Made by a program: the position numbers and the translations under genes. The notes below the pieces were generated by a model. It did not search any database and was not told where the DNA came from. It saw only the letters and a program-made list of their open reading frames with translations. A stretch of DNA of 64,000 bases from Desarmillaria ectypa (lineage: Eukaryota; Basidiomycota; Agaricomycetes; Agaricales; Physalacriaceae), in contig JAUDYN010000006.1 in assembly GCA_030407005.1 (NCBI GenBank), forward strand, positions 1,798,001 through 1,862,000, in the 5' to 3' direction. Below, piece by piece: positions 32,523-43,327 of the stretch (within the stretch, counting starts at the first letter, position 1; every line of letters begins with the position of its first letter).

Positions 32523-35038
32523 ATGTCATTCCCAGGGGGATACCCCCCACAAGACGGGGAGAACGAGAGGTGGTATCACTCAGTCACCCCCATGCCTGTT
32601 TCACAATTGCCTCCTCCTCCGAGGGGAGTACAGACTCGAGGCCCCCAACTCCAGGGCCCTCAACAATTCAGACCCCGATTGCCAGGCCCTCCTCCACTCG
32701 CATACATAACACGAGGGCTGTCCTCCTCTGCTACCAGATGGAACAACCCACCATCGCACTGGAGTGACCAACAGCTGCCTGCATGGCGGCCCAAGAATAC
32801 ATGCAGGACATTCGGCTTGTGCTCGACGAACCCCTGCCCCCTTACCCTGGCCCCCCCCCCTCATCCATGAACCCCCCACCCTCCACATATCACAGCGGAG
32901 ATCAGATTCCCTGTCGCCCGACAGTGATGACAGTAGAAGATCCGGCTACTCCGGACCCCACCACCCCGACGATCCCACCATGGATCGAAACCACCCTTAC
33001 GGCCCCTGGGGCCGTGAGGCATGGCCAGAGGAAGGAGAGTCCATCTCTCTCTCCTCTCTCCCCATCATTGAAATCTCCGATGACGAGTCCGATGATGACA
33101 TCATCAGAGACAATGCCCCAGTCCCAGCCCCTCCCCATGCCACCAACGACCCCTTCAACCTGCATGGGGAAGATTTCATCTGGCCTGACCTCTCCGAGGT
33201 CAACAGAAGAATCTTCGGTCCCTTCTGGACCACAGTGTGGGAAGTTCGACGAAGGGACATCGAAGCCCAAGATCTCTGGGAAGAACCTAGGATTGACATG
33301 GATGAGTGGTTGGCCCTTAACAGGGGCGACCCCATCTGAATTCCCTTCGATGGGCCCAGCTCTGCCAGGGCCAACATTGTCAATGCCCGGATACAAGCCA
33401 ATCATGACTGGGCCATTTTCCATCCCTCCGCAGGGGATTTCTTTCCAGGGCTTCGGCCCAGAGATCCAGACAAGCAGTGGAAACTGGAGAGGACCCTCCA
33501 GCACCTATGGAGGTTGGAGGTGGCAAGAGAGGAGTGATTGGGGGCAAAGGCCCCAGTACGATATGTTAACCTACGATACAGGTTACTATGGTGGGATGAA
33601 ATACCACCATCCCCAATATGAAATATATCTGGATCATCCACTGGATACCCTGGTTGTGAACCCACGACCACTCCCTGATTTGCCCCCGCACCATAGGGCG
33701 TGTCATCAAGGATACCATCCCTATCAGGGTGGTAGTCTTCTCTTCGCAGGGGCAGGAGAAGAAATGGAAGCAGAAGGAGCCCCTGCAGGAAATGCCACTG
33801 CAGGAGCATCAAGAACCCCTGCCATGGCAGAAGAAGTCTGACAACAGATGAGAAGTGAGTTGTTGGAAAAGGAACGGCACATCACAGAGATGCGTGAAGA
33901 ACTCGACAGGGAGGACTCCGCCCGCAAAACGTTGGCAGAATACCTCAAGGATCAGGAGAAGAAGAAGGAACCGGAAAGGGGAAGACTGACAGGACCACCA
34001 AGAGGCTACCCAGGTCCTAGGCCAGATTGATATTTGATCCCAAGACTGCCCCCTGGTCAGGGACCTCCTGACCCTATCCCGAACCCTGTCGGGAATGCTG
34101 CCGCTGATGCCCCCTATCTGGGCATCAAGCCAACCCTTGTCAAGGTCCCTGCCCCATTCAAGGGGGACCATGACGATATTGAATGCTTCATAGGTGATTG
34201 TATCACCTATTTCGAAGTGTTCCGACACTATTTCCAGGTGCCATCGCACCTGATACTATTTGCAACGTCCCATTTTGAGGGCGCTGCCAAGGACTGGTGG
34301 GTCTACAAGAGACCCAAATACTGGGTAGGCAATGCCTTTGATGGCACTGCTGCCCACTTCTGATACCCTGACTGGGCCGACTTCGTCGACCTGGTCACAT
34401 GACAATTCCAAGATCCTGCGATCGAGGAAATTCATGAAAAGCGCATGGGAGCACAGCCCGCCTCCCACTACTTCCAGAAGCTTGAGGAAGAAGCCAAGCT
34501 AGCAGGCTAAAGGACCGACAAAGCCAAATGTGGTGCAATGGTGAAGGCAGTGCGACTAGGAGTGCCTAGTTCATACATGACCTTCATATCGAACATGGGT
34601 GTGAGTATTCCATGCTCATATCCAGAGTGGAAGGAACGCATCCTCCAGATGTATGAAGAGCGACAGCGGAAGTGGGTCTTTGACCAGACCACCAGTACAC
34701 CTTGGGATGGCCAGAAGCAGGGCCCGCGTCCCCAACAACAGCAGCCCAGCAGCAAGAATACTGCTGGGGCGACAAGTTCCTCAGCTCCAAAGCTGACTGC
34801 TGGGAGTGGAGGAACCAGTTGCAATGCTGGAACTGGTAAGTGGACGATGTATGGAGGGGTGGAGAAGCCCATGGACCTAGACTGGCAACGAGCCGAGGGG
34901 CACTGTTTCAGGTGTGACCAAAAGGGTCACCTGAGCAGGGATTACCCTATGAGAAAAGAGAAGAACATGGTGAGATATGTGGGGCCCACTGATGCAGTGG
35001 TGCTGAGCACCTCCAAGATTGAGGAGGTAAAAGAGTAG
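32523..35038 (+). pseudogene. Gag of element J (split over frames, with stops)
   Basis: The likely start is ATG 32523 (MSFPGGYPPQDG). H has ATG at the same place; G, B and L have ATA. The N-terminal part is proline-rich and acidic (SLSSLPIIEISDDESDDD, MDEWLALNRGD). Its frame ends at TGA 33535-33537 after an earlier TGA at 33337. The following part (GYYGGMKYHHPQY onward) is in the +1 frame and runs to 35038 with TGA stops at 33839, 34028 and 34361 and TAA at 34508. The capsid-like block FKGDHDDIECFIGDCI to SHFEGAAKDWW spans about 34160-34305. The zinc knuckle CFRCDQKGHLSRDY has lost its fourth ligand (Cys to Tyr). About 15 nt are missing near 34445 relative to G. The end KIEEVKE-TAG is conserved. 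Confidence 0.88.
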
Positions 35039-35064
35039 GGCATCAAGGGTTCGATTCCCCTTGC

Positions 35065-38000
35065 ATGCCCAAGTCTCAAGATGTGTCCTTGGTTTCCACA
35101 GGTCAGACTGATTACTATGAAAACAGACAATTACGTATGAAAATGAATATATCTATGACTTCACAGAAATCGAAGCTGAAGACCGAACAAGAATCAGCAA
35201 GAACAAACAGGTATATCATCCTCCTAGAAGACGCTGACACAAGTATCTGTAGTGACAAATCCTGAGCCTCTGACGAACTGGAGTGGGACTTGCCAAGTGG
35301 TGTTGGTGCCACAACAAAGTCCAACGAGCAGAGCTCACCGGATATGCCACTGAGCACACAGCGACAAGCAGGGACCAGTAGGCGGGACTCCTTCAGGCCT
35401 CCCAGAAGTCCAACCATCCCAGTACCCGCCTCGAGCGGCGGGGCAAGCTCACCAGTTCCACCAGGGTCGGCGGAGGACCAGGACAGTGCCTCTAACCAAG
35501 GCCAGGACCGACTACCTGGACAAACTGGTCCGGGGAGTGGAAAACTTGATGAAGCTGAGTACCAAACCAGGCCGGCAAGTCATAGGATCAAAGCCGACAG
35601 GAAGGGAGTCGCTAGCGCCCAGGTGATAAAAAGGGGGCAGGATTACCCAAACCAGACTGGTACGGGTTGCAAACATGTGAAGGTCGCCTTAGGCACTAGC
35701 TGGAAGTCAATGACCAAGGAAATTCAAACTCCGTCATGAGTGGTGCTGGCCAAAGAACACAGGGACATTGACCAGGGATATGAAAGCAAGCTGGCTGACA
35801 AATTCCCATCAGTGGCTGTGTCCCATCGGGAGAAAGCTGCTAGCACCCAGGCAGTAAAGAGGGGGCATTTTAGCAGAACCACTATCATCGAAGTACCCGA
35901 TGAAGAAGACAACATGGCTTTTAGGATGTGGCAAGACAGCCAATCCAAAGCCAGTACCCCGATATTTAGAACACCGGAACCACAGACCACCAGCCTTCCA
36001 AATGTACAGGGAAGCGCTGAACCCAACACCTATCCTAACAAGGGGGTATCAAATGCTTCCAAATGTATGGGGAAGCAGAATGAATTCCAATGGCTTAGAC
36101 CATTCAGAATCAACTGGACAATGCATGCAGTACGCAACTCCAAGAATTTGGCAATCGCCAAGACAGTTCTCTCCATTTGGGTACATCCCAAATGACTTGG
36201 AGAAATCGATGATGAGCTTATTCAAAGCTTGAAGATGGGAGGGAGTATAGCCTGGGAACAGCTCTATGAATTACACAAACCAATTCATTATATTCGTGGT
36301 ACCAAGAGTTCTGGATGGGACTTCTTGGTGGATATCCAACTTTCCCCATGTACCAGGAAACAGACTTTGACAACCCAAGCATTGTTGGATAGTGGCTGCA
36401 CAGGCAGCTCTATCAACTGAACTTACATCCAACAACATCAGTTGGACACCAGGAAGGCCGCAGCCTCTATACCGGTCTATAATGCTGATGGAACGCGCAA
36501 TAAGGCAGGGGACGTTACAGAATTCGTAGAACTCCGAATGACTATCAGAGGACATAGCGAACGAATTGACCTCGTGGTCACCGACTTAGGCTCCAAAACT
36601 GTGTACTTGGGCTATAACTGGCTTAAACGCCATAATCCTTTCGTCAACTGGAAGGCAGGGACTCTGACATTCAGATGGTGTCATTGCATCCAGAACCATT
36701 TCACTCTGCCTGACACAGATGAAGAAGATTGATGGGATGAAGAGCTCAAAGAAGGAGAAAGTATTCTTGCAGTCAATATGCAAGAAGAAATCATCCTTCG
36801 TGCCGTACATCATGTGAATGAACTGGCCACTGCTGCCAACGCCAAAAAACCAAAGCAGACATTTGAGGAGCTTGTACCCCCTCAACATCAAAGCTTTAGA
36901 GACTTGTTCTCAAAAGAAAGCTTTGATGAACTACCAGAAAGAAGACCCTGGGACCACGCAATCGAATTGGTCCCCAACATGAAATCTACCTTGGATTGCA
37001 AGGTGTACCTGCTCAACTGAAATGAGCAAGAACAACTGGACAAGTTCTTAGATGAGAACTTAGACTTGGGATGCATTTGTCCCTCAAAATCACCCTTTGC
37101 ATCTCCTTTCTTCTTCATCAAGAAAAAGGATGGCTCCCTACAACTGGTTCAGGATTACCAGAAATTGAATGAAATGATGATTAAAAATCATTATCCCCTT
37201 CTGCTCATCTCCAAGCTTATCGACAAACTATGGGGAGCCAAGTATTTCTCCAAGCTGGATGTCCGCTGGGGATATAACAATGTCTGTATTCGAGATGGAG
37301 ATGAAGAAAAAGCCATGTTCAGAACCAATCAAGGACTCTTCGAGCCTACAGTTATGTTCTTCGGACTTATGAACTCACCAGCCACATTCTAGTGGATGAT
37401 GAATGACATATTCAAGGATTTGATTGCCAGAGGAAAAGTCATGATTTACCTTGACGATATACTCATATTCACAAAGTTCTTGCCTGAACACCGAAACATA
37501 GTACAACAAGTACTCCAACATCTTCGAGAGAATAAATTATTCCTCAAAGCAGAGAAATGCAAATTCAAGGTACTTGAGACCGAATACCTTGGGGTTATCA
37601 TTAGCGAAGATGCCATTTGCATGGACCCAGTCAAGATTGCAGGCATAGCTGAATGGCCCACTCCAACAAAAAAGAAGGAACTACAGTCTTTCTTAGGATT
37701 CACAAACTTCTACTGAAAGTTTATCAAGGACTACTCCAAGATAGTATGTCCCCTTACTCAGTTAACCAGAAAGGTAGACTGGACGTGGGGATCAGAACAG
37801 GAACAAGTGTTTAATCAACTTAAGAAGTTGATGACAACAAACGTAGTTCTTATGATTCCTTCGGACAATGGAAAGTTCCGAGTTGAAGCTGACACTAGTG
37901 ATGGAGCCATTGGCGCTGTCCTAAGTCAAGAAAAGGAGGGCAAATGGAGACCAGTCACCTTCATGTCAAAAGCACTCACTGTCACCGAGCGTAACTATGA

Positions 38001-40007
38001 AATCTACAACAAGGAATTGTTAGCAATCATGCTAGCGCTAGAAGAATGGCGTCATTACCTCATGGGCACCAAAGAGATTGTTGAGATCTGGACTGACCAC
38101 CAGAATCTCCAATACTTCCAGAAACCCCAGAAGTTGAATCGCCAACAAGCTCAGTGGGTTACTGAACTAGCAGAGTACCACTTTGTTCTTCAACACAAAG
38201 CTGGAACTGCTAACCAAAAGGCTGATCTTCTCAGCAGATGAGATGATCATGATCAGGGAAAAGAAGACAATCAAGACGTTGTTGTTCTATCCCCAGAACA
38301 TTTCTGGGCACTGGTACTACCAACAACCAAAGAAAGAATCACACATATAAGAGACGCAATGAAACAGAAGGACCAGTGGGACCAGGGGATTGAGAAATCC
38401 CTCAATTACGAATGAGGAATCACCCAGGAAGACGAAATCCTGTGGTACGATGGATGAGTCTATATTCCCAATGACTCAATTCTATGCAGTGAGATCATCT
38501 CTCAATTCCATGACCATATCACCACCAGACATCCAGAGATTGCCAAGACCAAAGAACTCATTCTTTGCGAGTATTGGTGGCCGAAGATGAAGAAGGACGT
38601 TGAATCTTACATCAAGGGATGTGAGACTTGTCAACGAACAAAGAGTGATATGCAGGCCAAGGCTGCACCTCTTCACCCAAATACTATCCCAGACATACCA
38701 TGGATGCATATCTCAGTTGATATGGTCACCGGACTCCCTGAGTCAGATGGATTTGATGCTCTACTGGTCATCGTAGACTGTTTTTCCAAGAACATTCTCC
38801 TTATTCCATGTAATGAGGAATTATCTGCTGAAGGATGGGCATTAATACTTTGCAACCACGTATATGTGAAGCATGGAATGCTGCAAGTGGTTATCTCAGA
38901 TCGAGGACCCCAGTTCATCTCAACATTCATGAAGGAACTATATTGAATGTTAGATATCACACAGAACACCTCAACAGCGTATCATCCACAAACAGATGGA
39001 CAGACAGAGAGGGTCAACCAGGAGGTCGAAAAATACCTCTGCATCTTTGTCAACCATAGGCAGACCGACTGGGTAGCATGGTTACCACTCGCTGAATTCG
39101 CCCACAACAACCGAGTTCACTTGGCTACGGGCAAAAGTCCTTTCATGGTCCTATATGGACAAAATCCTCGACTCATTCCGGAGTCAATCCAGAAAACCAG
39201 CTTCGCGAATCCTGCAGCTGTTGACTTTACGGAGAGGCCAAGGTCCATAAGGAAGTCCATGAAGCATTGGAAAAGGCAGTGGTGCAAATGAAGGTGCAAT
39301 ATGACAAGAGGAAACAGGCACCTCAGCAATACAAGATTGGGGACAAGGTATGGCTTGATACCACCAACCTTCATCTGCCATGACCAAAGAAAAAGCTTGA
39401 CGACAAGCGAACAGGACCGTTCGAAATCATCGAAAAGTTGGGAGCAGCAGTGTACAAGTTAAAGCTGCTGCCCCATTGGAAGATCCACCCTCGGTTCAAT
39501 GAGAAGTTGCTGACTCCATATGTCACACCCTCATTTGCAAACCAAGAACAACCACTGCCTCCTCCTCCAGACCTCATCGACAGTCAAGAAGAGTACAAAA
39601 TCGAAGAAGTCTTGGATTCGCACACCAGAAAGGTATGATCCAAGCGAGGACAACCATCCAGGGAAGTCACAGACTATCTGGTCAAATGGAAAGGATGGAC
39701 CCATGAGCACAATTCATGGGTCCGAGAGAACGAAATGATGAATGCCTTGGAAGTGATCTAAGAGTATCAGGCTAGTGTAAACCATGCCATATACACTCCA
39801 AAAATCGCAACCAAGGACAAAGCAGTGGTCAAGATACTAGACTACGAATACTTGGAACACGGCGATGTAGCCTACCTCGCCAAAAGAAAAGATGGATATA
39901 CCAAGTGGATTGTCAATCCAGATGAAGAAATATGGAAAAAACTGATTGATCAGTACTGGATCAGTCAAATTGCAATACAGTTCGACACCTCTTTGGAAGA
40001 ACCTTAG
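35065..40007 (+). pseudogene. Pol polyprotein of element J
   Basis: It opens in the -1 frame relative to gag, just after a TGA near 35017; the first Met is at 35065. An N-terminal extension of about 410 residues holds a repeated ASxQ-KRG motif, PDEEDNMAFRMW and WLRPFRINWTM. The protease active site DSG is at 36388-36396. RT keeps YLDD at 37447-37458. RNase H shows VEADTSDGAIGA, YNKELLAI and WTDHQNLQYF (37870-38120). Integrase has HDHITTRH, GCETC (about 38617), catalytic Asp codons at 38719 and 38899 and Glu at 39007 (D-x35-E spacing). GPY/F is at 39412 (TGPFEIIEK) and the chromodomain at about 39592-39775 (TDYLVKWKGWTHEHNSW). Fifteen stops interrupt it, 13 TGA, 1 TAG and 1 TAA. A 4-nt deletion near 39232 shifts the frame. 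Confidence 0.93.
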
Positions 40008-40039
40008 CAGTCGGGACAACTGCTTTAACAAGGGGGTAA
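40007..40039 (+). promoter_or_regulatory. Hairpin and polypurine tract of element J
   Basis: Arms GCAGT/ACTGC (40007-40023) enclose CGGGACA, so the stem is partly eroded compared with the other copies. AACAAGGGGGTAA (40027-40039) directly precedes the LTR. Confidence 0.78.
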
Positions 40040-40462
40040 TGTTATGATTTTTCCATTATCTTATCTTATCTGAGTCATATCCATGACTCATCCATCTAAT
40101 CTATTCAAGAAACCAACTCATATCCAGCTATTCGCCGGCTACAACCCTCGTTCTCACTATCTGTCACCCCAGACGCTCTCTATTGGTTCTATGATCCTTC
40201 TGGATCATCCTACTTTGACACCATTTGTGCATGGACTGTAGCATTTCATCTAATTATAATGCCATAGAAATACTATATAAACAGAGTAAACTAGACAGTT
40301 GTACTCTATCTCTTGTTTAAATTACAATCCTATACTTCTTGTCTACACAACACAGAAGGCTATCAGCTTCTATCTCTCACTTTGGGTGATCGTTCGAATG
40401 CGTAATAGCCCAGAGAGATCAGCTGACTGCCCCAAGTCATGTGTCCAAGTCAGTACCTAACA
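40040..40462 (+). repeat. 3' LTR of element J
   Basis: It is 423 bp, the same length and ends as 31848-32270, followed by the CAGCC duplication at 40463-40467. Confidence 0.96.
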
Positions 40463-42677
40463 CAGCCTTTCATCAATCAATTTTCATTAGCTTACCTGAT
40501 CCTCCATATGTCATCTATTGACCTATTCTGGCATTCCAACTGACCCCTGTATTAGCAGTCAGCTTTGGAGCCAAGAAACTTGTCACCCCAGCAGCAGCTT
40601 TGCCACTGAGATGCTGTTGTTGGAGATTGAGATGGGAGTTCTTCTTCTGTCCATCCCAGAGAATGCTCAATGTTTGGTCAAAGACCCATTTCCACTGCCT
40701 TTCTTCATACATCCATGAGATGCATTCCTTCCATTCTGGATATGAACGTGGGATGTTGATGCCCATGTTGGAGATGAAGGTCATATAGGAGGTTGGTACT
40801 CCTAGACAAACAGCCTTCACTATGGTGCTGCACTTGTTCTTGTTGGTTCATTGGCCTGCCAATTTTGCTTCCTCTTCCAGTTTCTGGAAGTAGTGGGAAG
40901 TGGGCTGCATTCCCATTTGGAGATTGAACATCCACTTTTCATAGATTTCTTCAATTGCAGGGTCTTTGAATTGGTGAGAGACCATGTCGACAAAGTCATC
41001 CCAGGCAGGGTAGTGGAAGGGGGCAATGATGCCATCATAAGTGTCACCAACTCAGAACTCAGGTCTCTTGTAGATCTACCAATCTTTGGTGGCCCCTTCA
41101 AAGTGAGAGGTCACAAACAGTACCAGGTGTGATGGCACCTGAAAGTAGTGTTGGAACACTTCAAAGTAGGTGATGCAGTCACTGATGAAGCATTTGATAT
41201 TGTTGTGGTCCTCTTTAAATGGCTTGGGGGCCTGGACCAGAATAGGTTTAATCCCCAGATAGGGGGCATCATTGGGAGTAGGTCCAATGGGGTTGGGGAC
41301 AGGATTGGGAGGTTCTTTTCTGGAGGGCAGTCTTGGGATCGAGAATTGATCCAGCCATGGCCTGGGGTAGCCTCTTGGGGGCTTGGTCAGCCTCCCATGC
41401 TCTGACTTCTTCCCCTTCTCACTATTGCAAAGATAATCCATCATCTGCTGCTTGATGGCCTCTTCTTTGGCAAGTTCATCATGCATTTCTTGAATGCATT
41501 GTTTCTTTTCAGCTAGTGTGGCTCTTGCTCATTGCTGAAGTTCTTCTATCATCTTTGGTAAAGAAGATGGACCTGCAGGGACAGGGTCTGCAGGGGTCAT
41601 GGCAGGCTTGGGTTCTTCTCCCACACCTGCAAATAGAAGACTACCATCCTGGTAAGGGTGGTAACCTTGTTGATGTGCCTGATTACATGGCAGCAAATTG
41701 GGCAAGAGTTGCAGTCTTGTGACTGGAGTATCAGAGGGGTAGTCAGGACTATTCATATATTGGGGCTGAGAGTAACCCAGCCTGTCATATTGTTTGTAGT
41801 CATATATAGACTTATTGAAATTAGGTGTGCTGCCCATTCTCCTCCCTCCTGGCAAGTTTCAGTCACCATAGCTGTCGAAGAGAGTGACCCAGCTCCCATT
41901 GCTCCTTCACTGTCCTTAGGTGTAGCCCTGGTACCAAGTCACCAATGGTGGAGCAGTAAAGCTCTCAATTTTTGTTGGCATGGATTTAGGCCCAAATGAT
42001 GGTGTCTGCATTGGGGCCCCATATAGAGTCACTCTGATTAAGGGCCAGCCACTCATCCATATTAGGATGGATTTCTGGCCAGGCTATTCTGGCTTCAACA
42101 TCAGCCTGTCATAGTTCCCAGGTGGCAGATACAAGGGGGCCAAGTATCTCCCAATCAATATCAGTGAGTTTAGGCCATATGCAATCAGTCTCATCTGGGT
42201 TGAAGGGGCTGTCAGGAGGGAGGGGAGTGGTCATAACTGTAGCATCAGAGCTTCTGTCAGAGTCACTGGAGAGCTCAATAATAGGGAGTGAGGAGGAATA
42301 ATTTGTTCCTCTTTGAGGCTAGGAGTCTCATTCTCAGGCCCAGGGTCCATATAGGTGGTTTTGATCCAGTCTGGGATCATCGGAGTGTAGGGTCCTGGAG
42401 TAGGGCCAGACAGAGGTAGAGGAATGGGAATGTTGGGGAGAGGAGTACAGGAGCAGGGGGTCCTCATTCACAGTTCATACATTCCTCATGTATTCTTGTG
42501 TGAGGGTGAGGGTGGGTCATTCTATCCTCTTGTTTGAGGGACCTGGGGTCAGAGGCCTCCTGTCATTAGTGGCTTCCTTGGAGGAGGAGGCAGCAGAGAA
42601 CCAGACCCAGAGGTGAGAGAATGGTATTTCTTCTTGTCCAACCAGTCATATGAGAGAAAGTCTCCTGGGAAGAACAT
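40463..42677 (-). pseudogene. Gag of element H, main part
   Basis: The start is ATG at 42677 (MFFPGD). Reading leftward: an acidic proline-rich region (42231-42467); MDEWLALN with codon start at 42060; then, in the +1 frame, QYDRLGYSQPQYMNSPDYP (41529-41855); a charged helix; the capsid-like block (41076-41486: FISDCITYFEVFQHYF, SHFEGATKDW); and the region before the zinc knuckle (40515-40820, YEERQWKWVFDQT). J interrupts it at 40463 and the knuckle lies at 31800-31847. Confidence 0.86.
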
Positions 42678-42726
42678 GATCAGGGTGTCAGAGAGGTTGG
42701 AGAGGTAGTTGTGGTGAATGGCAGAG

Positions 42727-42870
42727 TCACCACTCTTGGTGTAGAAGTGTGTGGACTTCCTCTTCATATGTTAGTACAAGAAGGGTGGTGAATAGGATGA
42801 GGAGTGCAGTGCCACTAATTGCAATGCTAAGTGTGATGGTTTTTCAGTTTTTATTGTTTTCTTTGGGCAT
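42727..42870 (-). pseudogene. Membrane mini-ORF of element H (47 codons, one internal stop)
   Basis: It starts MPKENNKN, has TGA at codon 9, then KTITLSIAISGTALLILF, TTLLVLTY, EEEVHTLLHQEW and a stop. It is homologous in length, core and end to the J mini-ORF, and lies between the primer site and gag. Confidence 0.62.
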
Positions 42871-42917
42871 GTGTCAGTGCTTCTTTTTATAGCTAGCATA
42901 GAAGGAGCAGTAGGTAA

Positions 42918-42930
42918 ATCTTTCAACTAA
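42918..42930 (-). promoter_or_regulatory. Self-primer binding site of element H
   Basis: Minus-strand TTAGTTGAAAGAT abuts the LTR and is the exact complement of the LTR 13-mer at 43067-43079. Confidence 0.77.
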
Positions 42931-43327
42931 TGTTAGGATCCTGTCTAACATATGATCTTGGGATACTTACATCACTCTTTAGACTGTCTCGTGTTCAGAC
43001 AATCACCTGTTAATAAGATGACAGTTGGTCTTTAGATATGTGTAGTAGAAGGTATATGATTAAAGTTTAGTTGAAAGATAGAGAGTATGTATCAAAATTA
43101 CTCTACTTATATACTGAAACTGTGATGTTAATAATAAATGAAACAGTAATGTCTATGCATGATCCTTGAGGAAGTCAGATGACTATAGTCCAGTTACAAT
43201 GAGGCTATTGGGAATGAATGGAGTACTAGCAGGTGGATAAGATTGAATAATGAGATTGGTCTGGATATGAGAATGATGTGCAAGTATCATGCCATGGAAT
43301 GTAATAAGATAATGAAAAATCATAACA
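42931..43327 (-). repeat. 5' LTR of element H
   Basis: It is 397 bp on the minus strand, starting TGTTATGATTTTTCATT and ending CCTAACA. The right flank is GTCAC in RT of K. The matching 3' LTR of H is missing. Confidence 0.87.

Larger units (their letters stand above)
31848..40462 (+). mobile_element. Element J: youngest, complete Ty3/gypsy chromovirus (8.6 kb)
   Basis: Two 423-bp LTRs, a perfect 5-bp duplication, self-primer site, mini-ORF, gag, pol, hairpin and polypurine tract are all present. The LTRs differ at about 14 of 423 positions by my count, 13 of them transitions. CpG is retained far better than in the other copies. Gag and pol still contain stops and small indels, so it is not autonomous as read here. 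Confidence 0.95.
29804..43327 (-). mobile_element. Element H: 5' half of a minus-strand chromovirus, interrupted by J
   Basis: It keeps the 5' LTR (42931-43327), primer site, mini-ORF, gag (40463-42677 and 31700-31847) and the pol N-terminus with protease (29804-31699). The 3' half beyond protease is missing where G abuts it. Its right flank is RT of K. J sits just before the zinc knuckle and is bracketed by CAGCC. Confidence 0.83.

Noticed and set aside
33402..33812. Long antisense frames opposite gag and pol (for example 32902-33504 and 33402-33812, minus)
   Set aside because: They lie opposite gag of J, lack motifs, and are not conserved as frames in other copies; they look like shadows of the proline-rich coding strand.
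35065..40007. TGA read as a sense codon (alternative genetic code)
   Set aside because: TGA stands in for Arg or Gln positions irregularly, while other copies have CGA or CAA there. Pattern and CpG loss fit mutation; no systematic reassignment is seen.
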